Below are positions 8,011 to 14,792 of a DNA stretch of 27,164 nucleotides, piece after piece (the first letter of the stretch is position 1; every line of letters begins with the position of its first letter). The DNA comes from Pseudomonadota bacterium (GTDB lineage Bacteria > Bdellovibrionota_C > UBA2361 > OMII01), in NCBI GenBank assembly GCA_027486155.1, contig JAIXPR010000364.1, forward strand, positions 1-27,164. The letters are read 5' to 3'. The notes beneath the pieces were generated by a model that worked only from the letters and a program-made list of their open reading frames with translations, ran no database searches and was not told where the DNA came from. A program made the translations under genes and the position numbers.

Positions 8011-8385
8011 CTATCCACTCGTTTCGGACGAAGCTCCGTGTTGCGCGAGGCGATGAGGTCCTTCAATTGGCTCAAGGACATGTTCCACGGTAACGATCGA
8101 ATGACCTACATCATTCGTGACAAACTTCAATCGAGGGTCCCCGTGTGTCTTAGCGTGCAACACATGCGCGGCCATCACAAACCCTATCAGGCTCGCGTAT
8201 ATCGCCGCGCCCGAACTTAAGAGGACCGTTCTCATTTTAGGGGAGAACTCTAACCCCTCAATCGGGGTATCAGGTGGGAGGTCGACGATATCTCGCCCCC
8301 GATGGAACTTCATGCGAAAGCAGCTCTCGCACAACCTATCCGCGCTCCCTTCAGCCAGCCCACAACGATAACATCCGCCGCTCAT
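8011..8385 (-). CDS. zinc-ribbon single-pass membrane protein, hypothetical
   Basis: 124 codons from ATG 8385, which has AGAGG 7 nt upstream; ATG 8406 in the same frame is less well placed. The N-terminus has two CxxC pairs (GCYRCG near residue 5 and CESC near residue 22), a zinc-ribbon pattern often found before a membrane segment. A Pro-rich spacer follows, then one transmembrane helix (about residues 57-77, LLSSGAAIYASLIGFVMAA), then a hydrophilic tail with His and Glu. No family name is recognised. It is upstream of and 32 nt from the dehydratase gene. Topology would place the zinc ribbon in the cytoplasm if the usual positive-inside rule holds. Confidence 0.65.
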   Translation of the reverse strand: MSGGCYRCGLAEGSADRLCESCFRMKFHRGRDIVDLPPDTPIEGLEFSPKMRTVLLSSGAAIYASLIGFVMAAHVLHAKTHGDPRLKFVTNDVGHSIVTVEHVLEPIEGPHRLAQHGASSETSG

Positions 8386-8465
8386 ACCAGTGCCTCTAGG
8401 AGACATACGGCGTACCTGCGGAAAAACTAAAGATTAGGGGGCTACATGAGCAAAAAGAGGGGCAC

Positions 8466-8482
8466 GTCCCGAAAATCGGGAC
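8466..8482. other. perfect small hairpin
   Basis: GTCCCGA-AAA-TCGGGAC is a 7-bp perfect stem with a 3-nt loop. A second perfect hairpin, CGAGATGC-GG-GCATCTCG (8506-8523), lies 24 bp further on. Neither has a T-run. Their closeness to the nested repeat suggests they could be part of an older repeat or a leader structure. Confidence 0.5.
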
Positions 8483-8494
8483 TTTGGAGGGACC

Positions 8495-8659
8495 ATGAGA
8501 CTGAACGAGATGCGGGCATCTCGTAGCGAGAGCTTCCGGATGTACAACGTGCGGAACGCTCAGAGCGCGAACACCGTACACTATCCTCATACTTCAAAGG
8601 GTAACAAAATCCCTCTGAGCGACCTAGAAAAATCTTACGCGTTATTCGTAGGCTCCTAG
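8495..8659 (+). CDS. possible 54-residue protein or gene remnant before the palindromic element
   Basis: ATG 8495 is preceded by GGAGGG with a short 3-nt spacing. The 54-codon frame ends in TAG at 8657-8659, exactly where the GGGAAGCGAGGCAAAAC motif begins. The product is basic N-terminally (MRLNEMRASRSESFRMYNVR) and includes SKGNKIPLSDLE. No family is recognised. A hairpin (8466-8482) precedes it and another (8506-8523, 8-bp stem with a 2-nt loop) lies at its start. It may be non-coding. Confidence 0.25.
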   Translation: MRLNEMRASRSESFRMYNVRNAQSANTVHYPHTSKGNKIPLSDLEKSYALFVGS

Positions 8660-8769
8660 GGAAGCGAGGCAAAACTGAACGTGAACGTGAACGTGAACGT
8701 GCTCGTAAACGTGAACGTGAACGTACCCGGAATAAAAAATCAATGTTTTCGGGTACGTTTACGAGCACG
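8659..8769 (+). repeat. left part of an interrupted palindromic element
   Basis: Begins with GGGAAGCGAGGCAAAAC (8659-8675), continues with the hexamer array (8677-8724), reaches the centre with AACGTACCCG (8720-8729) pairing with CGGGTACGTT (8750-8759) around a 20-nt AT-rich loop, and enters the right arm (TACGAGCACG) at 8760-8769, where the IS interrupts it. The right arm resumes at 10100. Joining the two pieces gives one inverted repeat of about 170 bp with the 16-bp motif at both ends. Confidence 0.75.
8677..8724 (+). repeat. tandem hexamer array (GAACGT)n
   Basis: Eight consecutive hexamers: GAACGT x4, GCTCGT, AAACGT, GAACGT x2. All end in CGT. The same hexamer order (GAACGT, GCTCGT, AAACGT) reappears in inverted orientation in the right arm, which lacks the last two GAACGT copies, suggesting expansion in the left arm. 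The 108-codon minus frame across it (Arg/Ser-rich) is an artefact of the repeat. Confidence 0.85.
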
Positions 8770-8770
8770 A

Positions 8771-8788
8771 GCCACTACTGTCCAATAG
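8771..8788 (+). repeat. IS left terminal inverted repeat
   Basis: GCCACTACTGTCCAATAG, identical to the reverse complement of 10082-10099. It overlaps the 3' end of the transposase gene, whose stop codon begins at 8777. Confidence 0.9.
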
Positions 8789-9968
8789 GAACGCTCCATA
8801 AATTCAATTGGTTAGACTCTTCAACATCGTCGTTAGTGTAATTGGATGCGTGAAAAGCCTGTAAAATAGGCTTTTTGTCGACTATCGAGATGCTCAAAAT
8901 CTGTAGAACGGTGTAGAGGCTGAGATGGGTTAGGTTGAGCTGTTTGCGAGCGATCACGACGAGCACATAGGTGCAAATAGAGACCCAAAGCTGTATGTGA
9001 ACAGCATTCTCCGAGACACCATAGAATGACTTGATTCGCAGATGCTGTTTAATCCAGCGGAAGAACAGTTCGATATCCCAGCGCGAGCGATACATCATAG
9101 TGATGGTTGAGGCGGAAAGTTCAAAGTTGTTAGTCAGGAAGATGAAACGTTTCCGTGTCTTCTCATCAAAGAAGCGAATGAGTCTTAACTGCTCCGGATA
9201 TGTCTTTCTGGCTTTCTCGTATGTTAAGCGAATAGTTTGATCGACTCTCAACCCAGATGTTCTATCAACAGCGCGTGAATATACGCGCTGATACTTGATA
9301 TCTTTTTTCGCGCGAATAACGAAGAAGGACTTCGCTTGGTTGATTCGGTAGAGACGTCGATAGTCGAGGTAGCCTCGGTCCATGACATAGAAAGCTCCAG
9401 GCTCCAAAACGAGACTGTCAAGAACAGATAATTCGTACGTTTTTCCGCTTGTTATCGCGATAAATGTCGGGATCTGTGTTTTTAGATCCAATTGAGTATG
9501 CATCTTCACTCCCCCTTGCGACCTGTTGTATGGCGCCCAGGGGAAGAGCGATAAGCAAACCTGAATTATCGTCGCGTCGAGCGCGTAAACGGCATTGGAA
9601 ATCTCCTCAATGAGGGGGGATTCACTGGTCTTGTGCAACTCCCGTGCGTACGCAATCAGAACCCGAGCGTAGTCGGCAAAAATACGCCAGTCTCTGTTCA
9701 TGTTGGCATGTGCAAGAGTGCTTCGAGAGACCGCGCCACGAATTCCCATGTGATAGAGCTTCGTTCCCTGAGACCGTAAGCATACCTCGATATCTCGAAG
9801 ACTCTCTCGATAGGTGAGCTGTGCGAAGCTCATGCACAGGAACTGATCCCAATACGAAAACCCTCGCGATTTCTTATGCCCATCATATCGCTCTACACAC
9901 TTATTGAACTCGTAGCGAGGAGGATGGAAGTCCATGAGTTGAGAGAAAACGGTCTTTGCCTTGTTCAT
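8775..9968 (-). CDS. IS4-family DDE transposase
   Basis: 397 codons, full length. It catalyses cut-and-paste transposition of the surrounding element. The N-terminal 90 residues hold a DUF4372-like helical region (FSYWDQFLCMSFAQLTYRES then LRDIEVCL). The catalytic triad is visible: Asp131 in YALDATII, Asp197 in FYVMDRGYLDY, and Glu300 in the IS4 signature Y-x2-R-x3-E-x6-K (Tyr293, Arg296, Glu300, Lys307, in MYRSRWDIELFFRWIK). No catalytic residue is lost, so it should be active. The start ATG lies 114 bp inside the right inverted repeat. No passenger gene is present. Confidence 0.95.
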   Translation of the reverse strand: MNKAKTVFSQLMDFHPPRYEFNKCVERYDGHKKSRGFSYWDQFLCMSFAQLTYRESLRDIEVCLRSQGTKLYHMGIRGAVSRSTLAHANMNRDWRIFADYARVLIAYARELHKTSESPLIEEISNAVYALDATIIQVCLSLFPWAPYNRSQGGVKMHTQLDLKTQIPTFIAITSGKTYELSVLDSLVLEPGAFYVMDRGYLDYRRLYRINQAKSFFVIRAKKDIKYQRVYSRAVDRTSGLRVDQTIRLTYEKARKTYPEQLRLIRFFDEKTRKRFIFLTNNFELSASTITMMYRSRWDIELFFRWIKQHLRIKSFYGVSENAVHIQLWVSICTYVLVVIARKQLNLTHLSLYTVLQILSISIVDKKPILQAFHASNYTNDDVEESNQLNLWSVPIGQ

Positions 9969-10081
9969 GCCTCATCATTTGACAAGACACGAAAATCCCC
10001 CAAATCATTTCAAATCGAAAAATCGGCAAACCCCTCTTTTAGTCAATCGAAACCGCAACATACACAGGCTGGCATGCCGCG

Positions 10082-10099
10082 CTATTGGACAGTAGTGGC
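10082..10099 (-). repeat. IS right terminal inverted repeat
   Basis: CTATTGGACAGTAGTGGC on the plus strand, perfectly inverted relative to 8771-8788. Confidence 0.9.
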
Positions 10100-10160
10100 A
10101 CGAGCACGTTCACGTTTCAGGGTCCACAATTAGACTCCTAATAGGTTTTGCCTCGCTTCC
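10100..10160 (-). repeat. right part of the interrupted palindromic element
   Basis: Read on the minus strand it runs GGAAGCGAGGCAAAACC (10160-10144), a 30-bp stretch not seen in the left arm, then GAAACGTGAACGTGCTCGT, matching the left arm's hexamers. Its outer edge abuts the TAA stop of the exported-protein gene at 10161-10163. Confidence 0.75.
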
Positions 10161-11570
10161 TTAACACGACGAGCTATTGATGCACTTATTGGCTTCGAAT
10201 GGCCCGTAGCACACGTTTCCAAATTTCATGTAAATCCTTGACGATCCAGAGCTTTGTATCGCGCGGGACGCCACCTCAGCACCCCCGAATGGGGTACTCT
10301 TCGCGCAGCGGATACCGGCATAGTATCGAGCTCCCCATCCGCCGCCCACGGCGTAGAGCGCGAGCTTCGAGACCACGTTGCCTTTGGTATCGATGGCGTC
10401 GATGCACGATGGAAACGGTCCTTGAGCCCCACTTTTCATGATTAATCCGATCGTCTTACGACGGATGTCTGAAAAGTGATTTGAGCCGAATGTCTTGTAA
10501 ATATGCGTACTGGGCATGCTGACGAACTGAGAGCACTGTGCTGGTCTCCCATTTGTGCCGCCGTCATCTCCAGAGGGCGTGGAGGTCGGGGCGGGTGTAG
10601 GAACCTCCGCGCCGAGAGAATTGATGTTTATCTCATCAACGGGAATACCGCCGAGGGCACCGGTTTCAGTCACATCGATCTGTCGCGGATTAGCGATAGC
10701 GGCGTATTCCCCACTCTCATACGCGACCTCTTGACCAGGCCCCTGCAAGAACTCACCTACGACGCTTGTTCCCGTTCCGGAAAATACATGGGAGAAAACA
10801 GCCCCTCCCTGCAGATTAAAGACCTTCACGGAGGTCTTACCACCACTGCCTACACTAAATCCAATCAGGTCGGTTCCTGCGCTTTGTCGCACAGGAAATG
10901 GTCGTGGACGAACTCCCTGGCTCGCGAGTTGAGGAAGTCGCGGAAACTGTTTAACCGCTCGGGAGTTGATATCCATCATGCGCGCGAGGGTCTTAGAATT
11001 GCTCCCCGTTCGCGTTATTCCGATCCAATCAACCGCCGAATCCTTTTCAGCTCGAGCGTAGAAGATACGATCCCCAGCTTCGCCAAAGGTAAAGGTCTTT
11101 TTGACGGGAGTATCCGAAGCGAAGAAATCTAACATTACCTCCCATGTCGCCTTCTTCTTAACGAGGCGAGCGACCGCCGCGTCAGCGATTCCGTTACCAT
11201 CGAAATCCGCCCCCGAGATCACAAGATCGCCCTTCTTCCCCAACACCTTTGTGCGGACGTTCCCATTCGATTCTCGAATCGACCACTCAATCTTGTTAGT
11301 AGTCCCATTTAGCGAGGCTACACCTATCTGCGTTCCCCCGGGTAACCACTGTGCCATTGTGATAGCATCGCCCGCCGTTCCGAGAGTGCCGAGCGCCATC
11401 TGGGCTTGCGATGTCGAAAGTTCGGCGGTCCATGTCAAAGATTTGTCAGTTCCGATCTGAACCCAGGTACGATCAGAGATACCATCTCCATCGAAATCAT
11501 TCGGCACAGCGGCCATGGCGCACGGCATACAAGCAAGACAACTGACCAAGGCGATTGATATTTTCTTCAT
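10161..11570 (-). CDS. exported protein: DxDGDG repeats, PT linker and six-Cys C-terminal domain
   Basis: 469 codons. Residues 1-20 are a typical signal peptide (MKKISIALVSCLACMPCAMA). Residues 21-320 contain DFDGDGISD (25-33) and DFDGNGIAD (122-130), the calcium-binding-like loops of FG-GAP/VCBS-type propeller repeats, with alternating Trp/Gly strands. A short linker (about 322-343, VPTPAPTSTPSGDDGG) leads to a compact C-terminal domain (344-469) with six Cys (at 346, 389, 422, 454, 463 and 469), suitable for three disulfides in the periplasm or outside the cell. The domain family is not recognised. Function unknown; an adhesin or secreted binding protein is likely. Its stop codon touches the palindromic element. 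Confidence 0.85.
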   Translation of the reverse strand: MKKISIALVSCLACMPCAMAAVPNDFDGDGISDRTWVQIGTDKSLTWTAELSTSQAQMALGTLGTAGDAITMAQWLPGGTQIGVASLNGTTNKIEWSIRESNGNVRTKVLGKKGDLVISGADFDGNGIADAAVARLVKKKATWEVMLDFFASDTPVKKTFTFGEAGDRIFYARAEKDSAVDWIGITRTGSNSKTLARMMDINSRAVKQFPRLPQLASQGVRPRPFPVRQSAGTDLIGFSVGSGGKTSVKVFNLQGGAVFSHVFSGTGTSVVGEFLQGPGQEVAYESGEYAAIANPRQIDVTETGALGGIPVDEININSLGAEVPTPAPTSTPSGDDGGTNGRPAQCSQFVSMPSTHIYKTFGSNHFSDIRRKTIGLIMKSGAQGPFPSCIDAIDTKGNVVSKLALYAVGGGWGARYYAGIRCAKSTPFGGAEVASRAIQSSGSSRIYMKFGNVCYGPFEANKCINSSSC

Positions 11571-11701
11571 AGGTACCTAAGGATTCACTGATGATGAGCG
11601 GTCGGGATAGCCCACACACTCGATAAGGCCGACGGCCCCTCTCCGCTCGTATTCAAACTTCATGCCTCACGACACGCGGACATGACGGAGTACGCTCGCA
11701 A

Positions 11702-13555
11702 TCACATATCGTTACTCTCCGAACTGCCGAGGCTCGAGGCGCGGAGCGCGTTCCCCACAGCCCAAAGGTCGATTACCTCCTGCAGAAGCGCTCCTCCAAC
11801 CGGCGTAAGGTAGCCAGCGGCGGCAACGATCATCCCACCGATACTCAAGGCCATGCCACCAACAGCGCTCTGAAGGGCGACTCGCCGCATGTGCGTGCTG
11901 ATATGAAGGAATTGGTCGACCTTGCGTAAGGAAGGCTCAAGGATCACCGCGCCCGCGGCTTCAGAGGTAATATCACTCCGTGGGCCAAAGGCTACTCCTA
12001 CGGTCGCGGCGGTTAGAGCTGGCGCGTCATTGATTCCGTCCCCAAGGTACAACGTCTGCGCACGAGAGGTTTCAGCGCGAACGATATCAACCTTCTCCTC
12101 AGGGGATTTCCCCGAATACGACTTGGTAATATCAAGCTGCTTGGCGAGATAGCGCACCTCCTCATCTCGATCACCTGACAAGAGGATGATCTCCTTAAAG
12201 TTGTGCCGCGGCCCGAGATGCATGACGAAATCCCGACTTTCAGGACGGGCCTCATCTTGAAAACGGAAAACGGCCGCGGGTTTGTCGTCAACCAGAATCA
12301 AGCATTCGAGCCCACTCGGCGCCGCGGTGAATGCTCGCGAGAGCTCAGGGGAAACGGCGCGACGTCCTGTGATCGTAACCTTTCGCCCATGCACCATGCC
12401 AACGAGTCCTTGCCCCGGCACCTCTTGCACGTCCGAGGCGTCAGCCAGCAGGAGATGTCGTGCCTCCGCCGCCTCAATCACCGGCTGCGCAAGCGGATGC
12501 TTCGAATACCTCTCCACACTCGCCGCGAGCTGAAGCACCTCATCCTGGGATATCGTAAGCGCTTCAACCTGGGTCAAACGTGGCTCACCAATCGTGAGGG
12601 TGCCGGTCTTATCAGTAATCAGAACCTCACAGGTGTGGGCGCGCTCCAACGCGATCGGATCCTTGATGATAATCCCCCGTTTCGCGGACCACGAGATAGC
12701 GCCGATGATGGCGACAGGTATCGCTATGATTAATGGACACGGCGTGGCGACCACCAGCACGGCGAGAAATCGCTGTGCTTCACCGGACAGTGCCCACGCC
12801 GCAAGCGCGATGACGACGGCGATGGGCGTGTAGAGGGCTCCCAATCGGTCCGCGAGTCGTCGCAAGCGAGGACGCTTTTGGCGTGAGACGTCCATAACCT
12901 GCATAATCTTGGCGTAACGCGAATCTCGCGCGACTTTGCTCGCCCGTATAATGAGGAGCCCCTCACCGTTAATAGCGCCGGAGATAACCTCACACCCTGG
13001 AGTCTTTGAGATTCGGTATGGCTCACCGGTAAGATAGGACTCATCCATGGAGCTGCGTCCCTCAAGAACGACCCCGTCCACCGGACACAACTCATGAGGA
13101 AGCACCGCTATTTCATCTCCTGCTTGAACGGCATCAGCGGCTACATCTACCATGCTCACTCCGCTTCGTTTATGCGCGATAGAGGGCATCCGTCGAGCGA
13201 GCGCGTCGAGCACTGAGGAAGCGCGACGCATAGCGTACTCCTCAAGCGCTGTTCCACCAGAGAGCATGAGGACCACAAGCGCGCCGGCGAGATATTCACC
13301 GAGAAGCACGGAGGTCACAATTGATATCCCCGCCAGGAGATCCGATCCAAACTCCCCTTTGAGCATCGCCGCGATGAGCTTCACGACAAGGATTGAGCCA
13401 CCCACCACGAGTACCGCGAACACCGGCTGATCAGCCAGGAGGGGGTCTATGTCGCTTAGAGCGCGAAACGCTAGTGTGAGCGCGATAGCGATCAGCGTCG
13501 CCACCGCGATACCTCCGTTGACGTATTTCATCCACCAGGTCTCCTCGTTTGTCAT
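11702..13555 (-). CDS. P1B-type heavy-metal-transporting ATPase with TPC motif
   Basis: 617 codons from ATG 13555; a GTG at 13594 would add 13 residues but has no ribosome site. It pumps a metal cation across the inner membrane using ATP. Visible motifs: TGE in the actuator domain (176-178), TPCP in the ion-binding transmembrane helix (271-274), the phosphorylation site DKTGTLT (Asp315), HP of the nucleotide-binding domain (353-354), GDGINDAP (505-512) and EVIDLWAVGNALR near the C-terminus. There is no N-terminal HMA or His-rich metal-binding domain. TPC replaces the CPC of Cu/Cd/Zn pumps, so the substrate cannot be read from the sequence. Co/Fe/Zn-type or an uncharacterised subgroup is possible. 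No metal sensor gene is adjacent. It is divergent from the 13737 membrane gene. Confidence 0.92.
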   Translation of the reverse strand: MTNEETWWMKYVNGGIAVATLIAIALTLAFRALSDIDPLLADQPVFAVLVVGGSILVVKLIAAMLKGEFGSDLLAGISIVTSVLLGEYLAGALVVLMLSGGTALEEYAMRRASSVLDALARRMPSIAHKRSGVSMVDVAADAVQAGDEIAVLPHELCPVDGVVLEGRSSMDESYLTGEPYRISKTPGCEVISGAINGEGLLIIRASKVARDSRYAKIMQVMDVSRQKRPRLRRLADRLGALYTPIAVVIALAAWALSGEAQRFLAVLVVATPCPLIIAIPVAIIGAISWSAKRGIIIKDPIALERAHTCEVLITDKTGTLTIGEPRLTQVEALTISQDEVLQLAASVERYSKHPLAQPVIEAAEARHLLLADASDVQEVPGQGLVGMVHGRKVTITGRRAVSPELSRAFTAAPSGLECLILVDDKPAAVFRFQDEARPESRDFVMHLGPRHNFKEIILLSGDRDEEVRYLAKQLDITKSYSGKSPEEKVDIVRAETSRAQTLYLGDGINDAPALTAATVGVAFGPRSDITSEAAGAVILEPSLRKVDQFLHISTHMRRVALQSAVGGMALSIGGMIVAAAGYLTPVGGALLQEVIDLWAVGNALRASSLGSSESNDM

Positions 13556-13736
13556 TACGTCTCTCAGAGATAACGTTTTCCAGATCCTTAGCACCAGGCA
13601 CTATCGAGACACCATTCGATATCTTAGAGTGCGCGACACCATGAACTTCATTACGAGGCTGCTCGAGAGAGCCTCGTGGACAGATACGGCGTCTCTCTGC
13701 GATGATGGAGACAAGGCCAACTAGGTGTCACCAAGC

Positions 13737-14777
13737 ATGAGTCATTCCGCCCCCAAATCTATCATTCACCCGTCGCTCGATCCGTGGCTCGTAGGAGGGC
13801 TCTCAATAGTGGTGCTCGTGGGGTTTTTAGCGCTCAGTTCGGTGGTCCCCGAGGACCTCATCCTTGGAAACTTCCTCGTTCTCACGATACTCGTGAATGG
13901 CACTCACTTCATGGCCTCTTATTTTCTACTCTACTCATCCAAGGAGTTCATACGACGCTATCGCGCCGCGGCAGTGTATATGCCGATCGGGCTTCTCGCC
14001 GTCGGGGCTCTCGGCCTCTGGATGGCGGCCCCTCCCCTCAACGAGCCCGGCATCATACAGGGCATCTTCGTTATCACAGCTCTGTACTTAGCTCTCCATT
14101 ACACCGGCCAGGCGTGGGGAATGATGGCATCCTACGCCTATATCCACGGCATCCGATTCTCCACCGTGGAACGCACAATCTTGCGAACCTGCCTGCGAGT
14201 CATGGCGGCATGGCAGATGGTATGGGCTCTCAAGACCAGCCCTTCATACATTCCAACGATGTTCCTTCCCTGGGTCACACCCTGCACGCGGTTTCTTGAT
14301 ATCGCGGCCATCGCGTCCTTTGCAGTCGGAGGTTTCACCCTACTAGCCCTGCGCCGACGGCTGGGAATACCGGTCCCATCATCTATTATCGTTCCCTTCA
14401 TCAGTCTCTACGTCTGGTACTGCTTCATCTCCGTATACCCTCAGTCAATTTTTTGGGTGCAGATATTTCACGCCACTCAATACCTCTCGTTTCCGTTTCG
14501 AGTTGAGGCTAACCGTATGACTCTGGGAGAATTTGAGAGCCTGAAGGCGAACCGCTTACGCCATCTCCTCACCTACTCGCTCACACTCAGCCTGGCGAGT
14601 TTGTTCGTGTTCGTGGGAGTGGATAAAGCGCTTAATTATCCACACGGTGGGTTTGAGACGTATTTCTTAGTTTTTGTTTCCCTGATCAACATCCATCACT
14701 ACTTCATCGATGGGTGCATTTGGCATATCAGTAACCCGGAGGTACGCGCGCGACTCTTCGCGCACGTACGCTCCTAA
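13737..14777 (+). CDS. polytopic membrane protein with conserved His motifs, unknown family
   Basis: 346 codons from ATG 13737, preceded by AGGTG with 9-nt spacing. A GTG at 13725 in frame would overlap that site. About nine hydrophobic helices span nearly the whole protein (for example LVGGLSIVVLVGFLALS, MPIGLLAVGALGLWMAA, YSLTLSLASLFVFVG). Polar motifs sit at membrane edges: NGTHFMASY, LHYTGQAWG, FHATQYLSFPFR and NIHHYFIDGCIWHISNPEVR. I recall the last motif from widespread uncharacterised inner-membrane proteins; clustered His could bind metal or a cofactor. Divergent transcription from the metal ATPase suggests, but does not prove, a shared theme. Confidence 0.8.
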   Translation: MSHSAPKSIIHPSLDPWLVGGLSIVVLVGFLALSSVVPEDLILGNFLVLTILVNGTHFMASYFLLYSSKEFIRRYRAAAVYMPIGLLAVGALGLWMAAPPLNEPGIIQGIFVITALYLALHYTGQAWGMMASYAYIHGIRFSTVERTILRTCLRVMAAWQMVWALKTSPSYIPTMFLPWVTPCTRFLDIAAIASFAVGGFTLLALRRRLGIPVPSSIIVPFISLYVWYCFISVYPQSIFWVQIFHATQYLSFPFRVEANRMTLGEFESLKANRLRHLLTYSLTLSLASLFVFVGVDKALNYPHGGFETYFLVFVSLINIHHYFIDGCIWHISNPEVRARLFAHVRS

Positions 14778-14792
14778 AGGTACCCACGAACA

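Larger units (their letters stand above)
8770..10099 (-). mobile_element. intact IS4-family insertion sequence
   Basis: Bounded by an 18-bp perfect inverted repeat, GCCACTACTGTCCAATAG, at 8771-8788 and 10082-10099. It is flanked by the direct repeat ACGAGCACG at 8761-8769 and 10100-10108, consistent with a 9-bp target duplication (boundaries uncertain by 1 bp; 8-10 bp possible). It contains one full-length transposase gene. About 1.33 kb is normal for the family. Perfect ends and an unbroken reading frame suggest recent insertion. Its target is the palindromic hexamer element. Confidence 0.92.

Noticed and set aside
8442..8768. 108-codon minus-strand frame rich in Arg/Ser
   Set aside because: Its RS-rich translation comes from the GAACGT hexamer array and palindrome; no ribosome site.
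8677..8769. CRISPR array or integron attC site
   Set aside because: The short hexamers are contiguous with no spacers, and the palindrome lacks the GTTRRRY/RYYYAAC core sites of attC.
13449..13724. 91-codon plus frame ending right at the start of the membrane protein gene
   Set aside because: Mostly antisense to the ATPase N-terminus; no Shine-Dalgarno.
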